This document shows positions 35,484-43,531 of a DNA stretch of 64,000 bases, piece after piece. The notes beneath the pieces were generated by a model, which saw nothing but the letters and a program-made list of their open reading frames with translations, was not told the origin of the DNA and did not search any database. The DNA lies in NCBI RefSeq assembly GCF_900111735.1, contig NZ_FOHW01000013.1:57643-121642 (forward strand). Direction: 5' to 3'. Origin of the DNA: Pseudomonas graminis. Lineage in GTDB: Bacteria; Pseudomonadota; Gammaproteobacteria; Pseudomonadales; Pseudomonadaceae. Position 1 is the stretch's first letter, and each line of letters starts with the position of its first letter. Position numbers and translations under genes: made by a program.

Positions 35484-36047
35484 ATGGAAAACCAAAACAC
35501 AATTATGCAAAACGTCTTCAGTCAAACAACCTTTGATCATATGTGCGATCAAGCGAGAATTTTCTACGAAGCAACAATCGAGAAACCACAACACTTGAAC
35601 GCCAAGGGCGCCATTGTCGAATTCATGATTGAAGGTTGCCAACCGGCAGCACACAAGTACCACGAGCTGTTGTCCGCAGGTTACACGCCGCTCCCAGTAG
35701 AATCACCACTCGAAAGCTTCCACCTTGTGGGCACTGCTGGCGGAGTTGTGTTGATTCAGATTCATGTCGTTAAACCAGCGGACCAGCGAGCGGCTGAATT
35801 AAACGATATATTCACAGGTATGAAAGTGCAGTACCTCAAAGACCTTGAGGTCGCTCAGGCGCAAGAGATTGAACGACAAGTCGAGATTACCCTTGCCGCT
35901 GCTGCTCGAAAAGAAGAAGCGAAACAACTCGCGGCGCAAAAAGCTCTTGCGGATAAGGTGAGAGCAGAAATGCAGGAAAGCAGGGATAAGCTGCGTGCTT
36001 CCTTGATTGCGAAAGGCAAACTTAACGAAGACGGTGAAGCGGCATGA
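35484..36047 (+). CDS. Hypothetical protein with C-terminal coiled coil (187 aa)
   Basis: ATG 35484 after CAGGAGA; a longer frame begins at 35376 but lacks a ribosome site. The N-terminal ~110 residues look globular (NAKGAIVEFMIEGCQPAAHK, FHLVGTAGGVVLIQIHV). Residues ~115-187 form a long charged Ala/Glu/Lys coiled coil (IERQVEITLAAAARKEEAKQ). The ATGA overlap with the next gene shows coupling. Not recognised; proteins of this shape occur in plasmids and phages as scaffold or partition-like proteins, but no such claim can be made here. Confidence 0.65.
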   Translation: MENQNTIMQNVFSQTTFDHMCDQARIFYEATIEKPQHLNAKGAIVEFMIEGCQPAAHKYHELLSAGYTPLPVESPLESFHLVGTAGGVVLIQIHVVKPADQRAAELNDIFTGMKVQYLKDLEVAQAQEIERQVEITLAAAARKEEAKQLAAQKALADKVRAEMQESRDKLRASLIAKGKLNEDGEAA

Positions 36048-36307
36048 TGTCGGGAACAGAACTAATTCTACGCCAACGCTACGCCCCCGAAACTCTACCA
36101 GTTGAAACGCCGGTAGAGAAATCACGAACTACATGGACAGTTGTAATGAAGGCGGCTGACCATGGTGCAAGTTATGTATTTGACGCGTGCAACGAACACA
36201 ACAAAGCTAATGGCCGTCTACCATTCCAGTCGTTCATTCTTCCAGCAGACGTGCCGGGCATTGGGCATGCGGGCGATTGGGTAGTCAAGCAGGAGTCTGA
36301 TCAATGA
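36044..36307 (+). CDS. Hypothetical protein (87 aa)
   Basis: ATG 36044 overlaps the previous stop (ATGA), and a second ATG follows directly. Contains KSRTTWTVVMKAADHGASYV and FQSFILPADVPGIGHAGDWV, suggesting a small mixed alpha/beta fold. It overlaps the next gene by four bases. No family recognised; it belongs to the coupled run 35484-36513. Confidence 0.6.
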   Translation: MMSGTELILRQRYAPETLPVETPVEKSRTTWTVVMKAADHGASYVFDACNEHNKANGRLPFQSFILPADVPGIGHAGDWVVKQESDQ

Positions 36308-36513
36308 ACTACCAACAAATCATTCAACAAATCATTCAACAAACGGACTACGAGTCCGCTGCCCGTACTTACGTCGTGGAGAAGTTCGGAACACCCGTGG
36401 CTCAAACATTCCCTATCCTTGCCAGCATCGTGCTCCGTGGCATCTTCGCTGGTAAGCCTGAGTCAATGGTTTTAGCTGAAGTTCTCGCTGGATTCTCCTT
36501 GAAGCCACTTTGA
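36304..36513 (+). CDS. Small helical hypothetical protein (69 aa)
   Basis: ATGA overlap with the preceding gene. The start MNYQQIIQQIIQQTDYESAA contains a duplicated QQIIQQ segment, matching a 12-bp DNA repeat (CAACAAATCATT). A hydrophobic helix-rich C-terminus follows (TFPILASIVLRGIFAGKPES). Last gene of the coupled run; 241 bp without a clear gene follow. Function unknown. Confidence 0.55.
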   Translation: MNYQQIIQQIIQQTDYESAARTYVVEKFGTPVAQTFPILASIVLRGIFAGKPESMVLAEVLAGFSLKPL

Positions 36514-36754
36514 CACGTTCTTCCAGACACGGCAGGAAGTATCAGCGCGTTAACTTTCGCCTGCAATGAGTGCTTGACTTGAAAGGCATTTAGGCGTATG
36601 TTCGCCACCTCAATACGAACACCCAGACGTCACATCCGCCACCGCCAAGGTGATGTCGGAGTGTGATTATCTGACGCCTGCGTTTTGACACTTTTACAAC
36701 TGGCATAACCGAGAGGAACTGCCCATGAATTGAACTTGAATAGGAGAATGAATA

Positions 36755-37393
36755 ATGGCAAAGAGTAAAGTCACTGAAGAAGCTCGTGCACGTGCGACCC
36801 AAATGCGCTCGGTGGGCACCTCATACCGTGATATCGCTGCTGAACTGGGTTCCCAAGGTGTCACAGAGAACTGGTGCAAACGGAATCTCAACACGGTGAT
36901 CGTGTTCGATAACCACTACTTCCTGATGGAAGAACTCATTCCTTTGGCTGTGCGGCCCGAAGGTATCCCACGACTACAGTTCAGAGCGAAGATAAAAGCG
37001 GCGTACGGCCTGCCATCGGGCGTGACGATTCCGGAGGCTATTGAGCGGAGAACCAAACGTGCGCTACCGTATGATGCATTCATCCGCCCGGATTGGATGG
37101 AGCCAGAGTTCGCACGAGCAAGTCATCTGGAGTTAGTCCACGACGCAACTATATTGGTTGATCGTCTGGAAGAAATGGTCGCGGAATTCTGCGTCAGGTA
37201 TCCAACTGCGTCCATTTGGCACGTAAGGCAAGAAATTATCGGCCATATTTTAGGGTCGCACCCTGCATCGCCTCTGGTGCACGGAAAGAGGATGGTGGAT
37301 GCGGTGGACACTATAGAAGGCCGCGTTCCGCAGATTCCGCCAGTGGAACCAGCGTTTATCGACGATGAAGAGTTCGACCATCACTGCATCTGA
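36755..37393 (+). CDS. HTH-containing element protein (212 aa)
   Basis: ATG 36755 after AGGAGA. The N-terminal segment ARATQMRSVGTSYRDIAAEL, followed by GSQGVTENWCKRNLN, looks like a helix-turn-helix of the resolvase/transposase or replication-regulator type. The rest is unfamiliar (PRLQFRAKIKAAYGLPSGVT, ASHLELVHDATILVDRLEEM). The last residues are acidic. It is followed by an AT-rich spacer with GTTCA repeats and a palindrome, which could be its binding region. It may be an initiator or regulator for the element, an inference from position and HTH only. Confidence 0.6.
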   Translation: MAKSKVTEEARARATQMRSVGTSYRDIAAELGSQGVTENWCKRNLNTVIVFDNHYFLMEELIPLAVRPEGIPRLQFRAKIKAAYGLPSGVTIPEAIERRTKRALPYDAFIRPDWMEPEFARASHLELVHDATILVDRLEEMVAEFCVRYPTASIWHVRQEIIGHILGSHPASPLVHGKRMVDAVDTIEGRVPQIPPVEPAFIDDEEFDHHCI

Positions 37394-37820
37394 AATTTCA
37401 GTCCGTATAGATTATTGATAGGTTCACATGTTCATTGCAGACGCGTAATCTGGAAGTGAACTTTTTGTCTCTATAATATATACACAAGTTCAGTTGTTCA
37501 CTTGAGACGTCAACGTCTCAGGTTGCACCGTGTGACTTTGCACCAATGAAGACCTCAGCAAAGAATCACGATTCAGTATAATGAGTCTACACAAACCCCT
37601 CTTGCTCTAGCCTTTGATCTGAGTCGTATGCCGGGCATACAGGTTATAACCTTCTCCGTGGTAACGAGTGCTGTCGCATTTCGTGATTATGCACGAAACA
37701 CAAGATCACAAGCGAAGAGCAGGATTTTTGTTGATCTCATTTATTGGTTAGTGTTCGACCGAAGGTCATGTGTCGATTCGTCCACCGTGAGGTGGGGATT
37801 ACTCAATGGCGAATAACCTA
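37394..37820. promoter_or_regulatory. AT-rich spacer with GTTCA repeats, -10 box and palindrome
   Basis: No supported gene (a 62-codon frame at 37628-37816 has no ribosome site). GTTCACATGTTCATTG at 37422-37437 and GTTCAGTTGTTCACTTG at 37488-37504 are imperfect direct repeats, with the inverted AAGTGAAC at 37454-37461 between them. TATAAT lies at 37472-37477. A perfect 7-bp dyad GAGACGT-CA-ACGTCTC occupies 37504-37519. The layout resembles an operator or an iteron region. Confidence 0.45.
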
Positions 37821-37920
37821 ACAGCGCCGCTGTGATGATCGTTTCCGTTGACCTTGCATCAGCTCTTGGCTGATCCGTGCACAGAGACTGACATTATCCC
37901 ATAGCGGCGCTGTGGGCTTA
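37821..37920. repeat. Structured ~100-bp direct repeat, copy 1
   Basis: The terminal inverted repeat ACAGCGCCGCT (37821-37831) and AGCGGCGCTGT (37903-37913) is perfect. An inner hairpin ATCAGC/GCTGAT sits in the middle. A second copy of the same element lies at 38299-38398, beyond the secreted-protein gene. Confidence 0.85.
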
Positions 37921-37959
37921 TCTGCTCCTTCCGGCGAAGTCTTTCAACCAACTAGTCCG

Positions 37960-38250
37960 TTATTTCAGGTACGAGAGAATACGTGTGCACTTCTCGCCGG
38001 TGACTTTCCACCGCCGTGGGTCCGCTGTAGGCCGTACCATTTGGGTAATGCAGAATTCCTTATGACCATCGGCGTAAATGATCACTGCCGTGGTGGTAGA
38101 AGAACCATCTTCGTTCAGGTAGCCAGTGACATTCTCACTTTTCTCGGGGCGCTTATCAGGGCCACCGTAGGGATCAGGGATAGGAGTGGCGTCAGCCGCA
38201 TATGTTGCTTGGGCGAGCAATAGGAGTGTGAATGTGCAGATGTATTTCAT
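37960..38250 (-). CDS. Small secreted hypothetical protein (96 aa)
   Basis: ATG 38250 with AAGGA on the minus strand. A clear signal peptide (MKYICTFTLLLLAQATYA, then ADA) is followed by an acidic Pro/Gly region (TPIPDPYGGPDKRPEKSE) and a small domain with two cysteines (HKEFCITQMV and EKCTRILSYLK). Not recognised. It stands alone between two direct copies of a 100-bp structured repeat, suggesting insertion as a unit. Confidence 0.65.
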   Translation of the reverse strand: MKYICTFTLLLLAQATYAADATPIPDPYGGPDKRPEKSENVTGYLNEDGSSTTTAVIIYADGHKEFCITQMVRPTADPRRWKVTGEKCTRILSYLK

Positions 38251-38298
38251 GATGGGTCCGTCCTTAGATTGGTGGGGTCAGTGAAGCAGTTTGATTTT

Positions 38299-38398
38299 AC
38301 AGCGCCGCTGTGATGCTACCTGCCTTGACCTTGCATCAGCCTTTGGTTGGTCTATGCAAAGAGGCTGACGCCATGCCATAGCGGAGCTATGAGGTTAT
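38299..38398. repeat. Structured ~100-bp direct repeat, copy 2
   Basis: Same start (ACAGCGCCGCTGTGATG) and centre (TTGACCTTGCATCAGC) as copy 1. The outer right arm is diverged (AGCGGAGCTAT). The inner hairpin becomes ATCAGCC/GGTTGGT, which keeps pairing through G-U changes. The 3' end overlaps the last codons of the minus-strand gene 38387-38824. Confidence 0.85.
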
Positions 38399-38824
38399 TG
38401 GCCCCTTGTGGCGAAAGCCTCGGACAATCCAAGCGAGGATGAGGCCCAACAGGTAGAGGGCTGCGCACACCAGTAGCCATCCGACAATTATTCCCCCGCC
38501 GCTCTGAAGCTGAAGTGTAAGGACGTGAGCGCGCCGATACTCGTACGACGCCGTGTCTTCCGCGAACACCTTTCGTACGTCTGCGGGGTCGCTCCTCTGG
38601 CATATAGAGATGGGCGCCACGATTCCAGCACGTGCGTTAGCGGCCTCGTTCTCCAAGCATGCAAGGTTGTTATCGTGCATGTACCTACTGAATGCGTAAG
38701 AGCTTTCAATCCGCTCAGCGGTAGGGAAATTCCGGCTGGCCGCTAATGAGACCATTCCTACTAACATCACTACGCACACCACTACCCATAACCGCTGCCA
38801 TCCGTTCAAACTAACCCTTTTCAT
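38387..38824 (-). CDS. Two-TM membrane protein (145 aa), coupled to the next
   Basis: TM1 near the N-terminus (LWVVVCVVMLVGMVSLAAS) and TM2 near the C-terminus (IIVGWLLVCAALYLLGLILA). Between them lies a ~75-residue soluble loop with two cysteines (NNLACLENEAANA, PISICQRSD). It ends with a basic tail. The start overlaps the stop of 38821-39315 by four bases (ATGA), so the two are co-translated. Its final codons lie in repeat copy 2. No family recognised. Confidence 0.65.
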   Translation of the reverse strand: MKRVSLNGWQRLWVVVCVVMLVGMVSLAASRNFPTAERIESSYAFSRYMHDNNLACLENEAANARAGIVAPISICQRSDPADVRKVFAEDTASYEYRRAHVLTLQLQSGGGIIVGWLLVCAALYLLGLILAWIVRGFRHKGPITS

Positions 38825-39315
38825 GCCACTCCCGTTCCACTATGAGCTGCTGCCGTTTCCATGAGTTGGTTAAACCTACGCTCCGCCTCGCCCTGATTCC
38901 GTCTCAGCTTTTCGAGGCTGACCTCAACCGCAGTAAGCCTCTCCTTACATTCCTTCTCGCTGTAGCGGTCACGATTCGTATGTGCATGCTCAGCAAAGGC
39001 GGATGCGTCCGCAATACACTGGCGGAAGAACTCCCGCCTATCTTGCAGAAAGTTGGACGTGATCTCTCGAAGCTCAGGATTCAAGTCGTTGTTGAGGGAG
39101 AGACGGTGAGCCAGCGAATCAGTTTCCCGATCCAGCTTGTACCACTCTGAACGTGCAGCCTCGGCCTTGAGTAAAAGGTTTTGCCTTCGCAGGTAGAGTT
39201 CGTTTGCCCTCGACCTGTTTTGCACACGCTCTGTACGCAATAACGCGAACAAGGAGACGGCCAGTGCCAGCAATGATGCAATCGGAATTGATGCAAGGTC
39301 CACAGTGCTCTCCAT
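38821..39315 (-). CDS. TM-anchored coiled-coil protein (164 aa)
   Basis: One N-terminal TM helix (IASLLALAVSLFALLRTERV), then a long Arg/Glu-rich coiled coil (~30-155; e.g. LYLRRQNLLLKAEAARSEWY, LTAVEVSLEKLRRNQGEAER). Reads like a membrane-tethered rod facing the cytoplasm. The ribosome site is weak. First gene of a two-gene minus-strand operon with the 145-aa protein; the pair probably forms one membrane complex. Function unknown. A phage-infection or surface-exclusion role is speculation. Confidence 0.65.
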   Translation of the reverse strand: MESTVDLASIPIASLLALAVSLFALLRTERVQNRSRANELYLRRQNLLLKAEAARSEWYKLDRETDSLAHRLSLNNDLNPELREITSNFLQDRREFFRQCIADASAFAEHAHTNRDRYSEKECKERLTAVEVSLEKLRRNQGEAERRFNQLMETAAAHSGTGVA

Positions 39316-39602
39316 CCGTGTGGTGACTTCGCAGTATGTGGCGCTTCACGTCCTGGGACAACGTGTGCAGATAATTCGATTTTATCCCCCGAATTCCCCA
39401 TGAAATAGGGTCAAAACCCCGTTTACGGCAGACATGTTCGCAGGCTGTCAGAGTTGTAGCACGCCTGTAGCCCAGTAACGGCGTGGGTTGTGCTTATCTC
39501 AGGTCAAACCGGGCGCGTTGAAAGATAGTTTCCGGACGTTTCGAAACGGGAAAAGCGCTCCAACTAGGCCAGACTCAAGGTTTTCAGCATGAGGAACGCC
39601 TG

Positions 39603-39818
39603 ATGGAACTGCTATCTGTCGAAATCAAGCTTCTGCTCGCCATCCATGCAGGTCAGCCTGTAGTAAAGGGCGAAGACGTGCACACGCTCCGACAATTGAT
39701 CGCGAAAGGATACGCCGTAGGTGTAGACGCTTCTGACGGTGACGGAGACGAGTACATAGAAGTGCGTCTGACGCCATCAGGTCGGGAAATCGCAAGCGAC
39801 CTTTACACAGACGAGTGA
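39603..39818 (+). CDS. Small winged-helix-like protein (71 aa)
   Basis: ATG 39603 after GAGGA. MELLSVEIKLLLAIHAGQPV, then DVHTLRQLIAKGYAVGVDAS and YIEVRLTPSGREIASDLY resemble the helix-wing pattern of MarR-like or phage regulators. An acidic loop (DGDGDE) separates helix and wing. It may control the neighbouring recombinase gene; inference only. Confidence 0.55.
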   Translation: MELLSVEIKLLLAIHAGQPVVKGEDVHTLRQLIAKGYAVGVDASDGDGDEYIEVRLTPSGREIASDLYTDE

Positions 39819-39837
39819 TGGGCAACCAGAGCTATCG

Positions 39838-39853
39838 TTTAGGTCTACCTAAA
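39838..39853. promoter_or_regulatory. 16-bp palindrome before the serine recombinase
   Basis: TTTAGGTCTACCTAAA: 6-bp arms around TCTA. A near-identical palindrome (CTTAGGTGTACCTAAG) occurs at 44287-44302 near the right end of the element. Candidate operator or recombination-related site. Confidence 0.5.
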
Positions 39854-39961
39854 GAGTAGTAAGATAACCGCCCGTCACCCACTATCAGATAACATTTGCG
39901 AGTAGCTATATGATCGAATTATCATTTGCCTATCAAAACGCAGCCTAAAGGATAGCCAGTC

Positions 39962-40582
39962 ATGAATGCCCATCTGTACCTGAGAGCATCGACCAAGGAT
40001 CAGCACGCTGACCGCGCTCAGGTCTCGCTTGAAGCGTTCGCTGCTGAAAAGGGACTGACCATCGTCGGCGTCTATAGCGAGAACATCAGCGGCACCAAGT
40101 TGAATCGGCCTGAGTTGCTGCGTCTGCTCGAAGTAGCTCAGCCGGGGGACGTGCTACTGGTGGAATCTGTAGACAGGCTGTCCCGCCTTTCCCAAGCCGA
40201 TTGGCGAGTGCTGCGTTCTACCATCGACACCAAGGGTCTCCGCCTTGTTGTGCATGACCTGCCCACCAGTCATATGATGGTCGAAGACAAGGGCATCACA
40301 GGTCAGATCATGAAAGTGATCAACGATATGTTGATTGACCTCATGGCTACCATGGCAAGGCTGGATCAAGAAAAGCGTGTAGAGCGTATCAACCAAGGCT
40401 TGGCAAGAAAGCGAACTCAGGAAGATTGGACACCTCCCGGTAAGGCCAAGAACACAGCTATGTGGGACACGATCACTAAACTTATGAGAGAGCACACAAC
40501 CATGAGCGCTGACCATGTAGCTAAGCTCGCTGGATGCGGTGTTGCCACTGTGTACCGTGTCAAACGTGAACTGAAAGCCTAA
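39962..40582 (+). CDS. Serine recombinase (resolvase/invertase family)
   Basis: 206 residues. Catalytic region YLRASTKDQHADRAQ (Ser ~10), then the SGTKLNRPELLRLLEVAQPG and VESVDRLSRLSQADWRVLRS motifs of resolvases. A Met-rich E-helix (ITGQIMKVINDMLIDLMATM) and a C-terminal HTH (MSADHVAKLAGCGVATVYRV) follow. Full length for the small-resolvase group. ATG after AAGGATAGCC. It could resolve multimers or invert DNA in the element, or be an independent passenger. A hairpin terminator follows. Confidence 0.92.
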   Translation: MNAHLYLRASTKDQHADRAQVSLEAFAAEKGLTIVGVYSENISGTKLNRPELLRLLEVAQPGDVLLVESVDRLSRLSQADWRVLRSTIDTKGLRLVVHDLPTSHMMVEDKGITGQIMKVINDMLIDLMATMARLDQEKRVERINQGLARKRTQEDWTPPGKAKNTAMWDTITKLMREHTTMSADHVAKLAGCGVATVYRVKRELKA

Positions 40583-40600
40583 CCGTCATATGTGTCCCCA

Positions 40601-40622
40601 AAGCCCGCTTATGCGGGCTTTG
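40601..40622 (+). terminator. Rho-independent terminator after the recombinase
   Basis: AAGCCCGC-TTAT-GCGGGCTT (40601-40620), then TGT. Perfect 8-bp stem, short T-run, 18 bp after the recombinase stop. Confidence 0.8.
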
Positions 40623-40964
40623 TCGTCTCTGCTTCTGGGACAATGAGTCAGCAACCCTCAGCAATCACCACGCCCCCAGCAAGCCCAGCAGAGCCGTCAG
40701 GACTTATTTTCGTTTTACGGCGAAAGCCATCTGCCCCCTACGCGCTGTGTTAAGAGGGTAGGATGAAAATCTGTCACCAGCGTTGGTGCATGCCCCGGTA
40801 CTTATTCTCGCCAGCCATGCAGAGAACGACCCCCATCCCTTGCAAAGTCGATGTCGGTGGGCAGGGTTTTGGCTAAACCAAGCTGACTAAGTGACCGCTG
40901 CCGATCGCTAGTTTTTACTGGCCGATTAGTGTATTTGTGACCTTTTCGACAAGGACGATTTGAA
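40623..40964. other. 342-bp spacer ahead of the cargo operon
   Basis: No gene seen. It should hold the promoter of the DUF2971/HEPN-like cluster, but no confident -35/-10 pair was identified. The ribosome site for the next gene is AAGGA (40950 region). Confidence 0.5.
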
Positions 40965-41924
40965 ATGAGTTTTGATGAACAGATTCAGTCAGTGATGTGG
41001 GAAGACTTAGATTCAGAAGATGATTTTCCAGCCCAGCGTCCCTTGCTTGCTCACTACACTTCGGTAGGAGTGCTTGATGCAATGATGGGTAATAACGAAA
41101 TATGGTTTTCTAATCCGCTATACATGAATGATTTGGAGGAACTTCGTTTTGGCATGGTAGAGGGGGCCAATGCATTTCGTAACAATCAAGAACTGAGAGC
41201 AGCGATTCACAACGATCATGCATTCGAAACCATGATGGGGCATTTCAACAACCTGTTTGAAGCGTTCGAAACAAAGCACGCTTTTGACACCTACATCATG
41301 TGCTTAGCTAAACATGCACCGGAAAATAACGACGGTCTTTTATCGATGTGGCGCGGGTATGGTGCAGGTGGTAGCGGTGTAGCCATCGTGTTCGATACGA
41401 AGAAGATTGCCGTTTCGGAGTCTTCCCCTTTTATTATTGGCGCCGTGAAATACGGTACACGTGAAGACCGTCTGAACTGGATAACAACCAAGATAAATGG
41501 ATTGGCTAAAATATTATCCGAACAAACATTAAATGACGAAGAGCTGTTCAGTGTTGCATATCAATGGATCGAGCGTCTGAAGATTTTTGCAGTCTTCACA
41601 AAACACAATGGCTTTCACGAAGAGCAAGAGTGGCGTATTGTATACATGAGTGAGCGGGATAGGCATGATAAACTTAAGAGCATGCTCGGGTACACGATCA
41701 CGCCACTCGGAGCCGTCGAGCCCAAGCTGAAATTTCAGGTGGAACCTCTGGATGGGTTATTTGGTGAGCACCTTTCACTAGAGAGTATTATAGATAGGAT
41801 TATTCTCGGGCCAACTACCTCGACGGCGCTAGCCGAGACTGCAGTAAAAAGAATGTTGAGTCACCGGGGAAAAGATGCACTGACTGAGAAGATCGTAGCT
41901 TCATCCATTCCATTCCGATCTTAA
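40965..41924 (+). CDS. DUF2971-type protein (319 aa)
   Basis: ATG 40965 after AAGGA. Matches the DUF2971 pattern: LLAHYTSVGVLDAMMGNNEI, WFSNPLYMNDLEELRFG, YIMCLAKHAPENNDGLLSMW, RGYGAGGSGVAIVFDTK, and late HEEQEWRIVYMSERDR. The spacing of a His-Tyr pair (~29-30), a Tyr in WRGYG (~128-133) and an acidic EEQEWR (~219-224) is reminiscent of the H-Y-E/Q triad of ADP-ribosyltransferases. This is my inference, not established for this protein. First gene of a tight cluster (24 bp to the next). DUF2971 proteins are of unknown function and are often found in mobile DNA. Confidence 0.8.
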   Translation: MSFDEQIQSVMWEDLDSEDDFPAQRPLLAHYTSVGVLDAMMGNNEIWFSNPLYMNDLEELRFGMVEGANAFRNNQELRAAIHNDHAFETMMGHFNNLFEAFETKHAFDTYIMCLAKHAPENNDGLLSMWRGYGAGGSGVAIVFDTKKIAVSESSPFIIGAVKYGTREDRLNWITTKINGLAKILSEQTLNDEELFSVAYQWIERLKIFAVFTKHNGFHEEQEWRIVYMSERDRHDKLKSMLGYTITPLGAVEPKLKFQVEPLDGLFGEHLSLESIIDRIILGPTTSTALAETAVKRMLSHRGKDALTEKIVASSIPFRS

Positions 41925-41951
41925 CTGCCAGCAGACACGGGGGATAGCGTG

Positions 41952-42728
41952 ATGCCTGAAATTCCTACATGGACAAACTGCTTAGCTGATGTTTATACAT
42001 ATCGATATGGGCCGATTGCCCAAGAATTCTTAACTCTAGTTATCAATCCTTCATTGGACGCTCTTGATGTTCAGGTAAAGCATTGGGAAGAGTCAGACGA
42101 CCCTGTATCTCACTTTATACTATCTGACTTGAGCGAGCTGATTTACAAGACACGAATGGCATTCTGTTTGGCTATCCAGTCTCTATGGGAGCAGCAGATA
42201 CGAACATACCTTGCAGGTTGTCTACAGCAATTGAGCATAAATCCATTTCCTGTTTCTAATCGCAGGGGTGCCCACTCTGTTCAGACTGTATTTTGGGGTG
42301 ATGAACTAAATACTGTATTTGAGAGATTGCGAGGTATCCCTTTACCTTCATTCGCTTCATTTGAATCGCTTGACCTACTAATGTTGGTAGGTAATGTGTG
42401 TCGCCATGGTGATGGTTGCTCTAGTGTTCGATTGTGGAGTATCCGCCGCGATCTCTGGCCCGCTTACCACAATGCTGATAACGAGTTTCTACGATCAACA
42501 CTGACAGGTGAAGCACCTCCAGTGCAATCAATGCAAATCCCTAGAGAGATGCTGGAAGATTTCGTGGACAAGATTTGCCTCTTCTGGGAAGACACTAATT
42601 ACATCTACGAAGAAAGCATTGAGCCAAAACATCCATCCCTAGAGGCAAGATTAGCTATAAGGCGAACTGAACGCGCTGAGGGAGTTCGCTACAACGGGTT
42701 TACCACAGCTACTACGCGAGGAATATAA
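41952..42728 (+). CDS. HEPN-like hypothetical protein (258 aa)
   Basis: ATG 41952 was chosen (a GTG sits directly before it); ribosome site GGGGGA. Mostly helical: SHFILSDLSELIYKTRMAFC and LAIQSLWEQQIRTYLAGCL, then SFESLDLLMLVGNVCRHGDG. The N-x2-R-H-G-D-G segment (~148-155) is the kind of Arg/His motif found at the active site of HEPN-type RNases, but the full R-x4-6-H signature is not clean. The next gene starts one base after its stop region. No close family known to me. Confidence 0.65.
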   Translation: MPEIPTWTNCLADVYTYRYGPIAQEFLTLVINPSLDALDVQVKHWEESDDPVSHFILSDLSELIYKTRMAFCLAIQSLWEQQIRTYLAGCLQQLSINPFPVSNRRGAHSVQTVFWGDELNTVFERLRGIPLPSFASFESLDLLMLVGNVCRHGDGCSSVRLWSIRRDLWPAYHNADNEFLRSTLTGEAPPVQSMQIPREMLEDFVDKICLFWEDTNYIYEESIEPKHPSLEARLAIRRTERAEGVRYNGFTTATTRGI

Positions 42729-42729
42729 G

Positions 42730-43431
42730 ATGGATATGATGCTTCCGCTGTACCTTCAGTATGACTCTGGCTTTGGTGCTGTTGCTGATTCTTTCAAATC
42801 CTCAGCGGATGCACTTGAATCAAATCCTTCCGCTGGCGGTCTACAGTCCCACCTCCCAATAAGTTTCCTATACCGTCATTCAATCGAGCTATATCTTAAG
42901 TCGTGCATAGTAATCTTTCATCGTAGATTTAATATTGCTTATCAGCAGACTGATAGCGGTGAGGCCGCGATTCTTGTAGGCACCAAACCTAAGCTCTTAA
43001 AGGACATTCATGCATTAATGCCACTTTACACGCACCTAAAGTCGCTCATAGATATAAACATCGACTTCTTGATTACACTCGAAAAAACGGATTGGATATT
43101 GAGCCCTGAACTGAACGCCCGCGTAAAGCTGATTGATGGCACGGACTCATCAAGCACTTTTTTCAGATACCCAGTCACTAAGGACAAACCAAAAGACAAG
43201 CAAAAATCGACTGTCCAGCCTGCGGATTGGGAGAACATGGTGGCAAACATGAACAACGGCCCAAAACCAGTAAAAGCGTTTGTTTTTGTGAACGCTGATG
43301 ACAATATAGTTCAAGCGTTCAGTCATGATGATGAAAAAGTTAAAACACTCATTAACGCATTGCGGGAGACCGCTGAGGATTTTTGTGGTCTTCACATGAT
43401 GACGGCGTGGAAACTCGTGGAGCAGCGTTAA
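42730..43431 (+). CDS. HEPN-like protein with RHSIELYLK motif (233 aa)
   Basis: ATG 42730 lies one base after the previous gene's stop, with GAGGA upstream. The N-terminal segment LPISFLYRHSIELYLKSCIV (~42-61) is typical of one HEPN helix (pattern YRHxxELxLK). A following KLLKDIHALMPLYTHLKSLI matches the second HEPN helix with its HxL motif. The rest has a Thr/Ser-rich loop (LIDGTDSSSTFFRYPVTK) and a Lys-rich region. Probably an RNase or substrate-binding HEPN in a multi-protein system; inferred. Confidence 0.65.
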   Translation: MDMMLPLYLQYDSGFGAVADSFKSSADALESNPSAGGLQSHLPISFLYRHSIELYLKSCIVIFHRRFNIAYQQTDSGEAAILVGTKPKLLKDIHALMPLYTHLKSLIDINIDFLITLEKTDWILSPELNARVKLIDGTDSSSTFFRYPVTKDKPKDKQKSTVQPADWENMVANMNNGPKPVKAFVFVNADDNIVQAFSHDDEKVKTLINALRETAEDFCGLHMMTAWKLVEQR

Positions 43432-43531
43432 TATTTTTTTTCAGCACAAAGCTAATCTACGCGCCGCTATAATCAAAGATTCCGAGGGTGGCATTCTTGA
43501 TCGCGATATTCAGGCAGGAACAGAAAAAAAC

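Noticed and set aside
37628..37816. 62-codon plus-strand ORF in the element spacer
   Set aside because: No ribosome site, no homology-like sequence, and it sits next to repeats in AT-rich DNA.
37821..38398. Integron attC-type recombination sites
   Set aside because: ACCTAAC before copy 1 fits RYYYAAC, but no GTTRRRY partner is at the other end and copy 2 does not match. No integron integrase is present.
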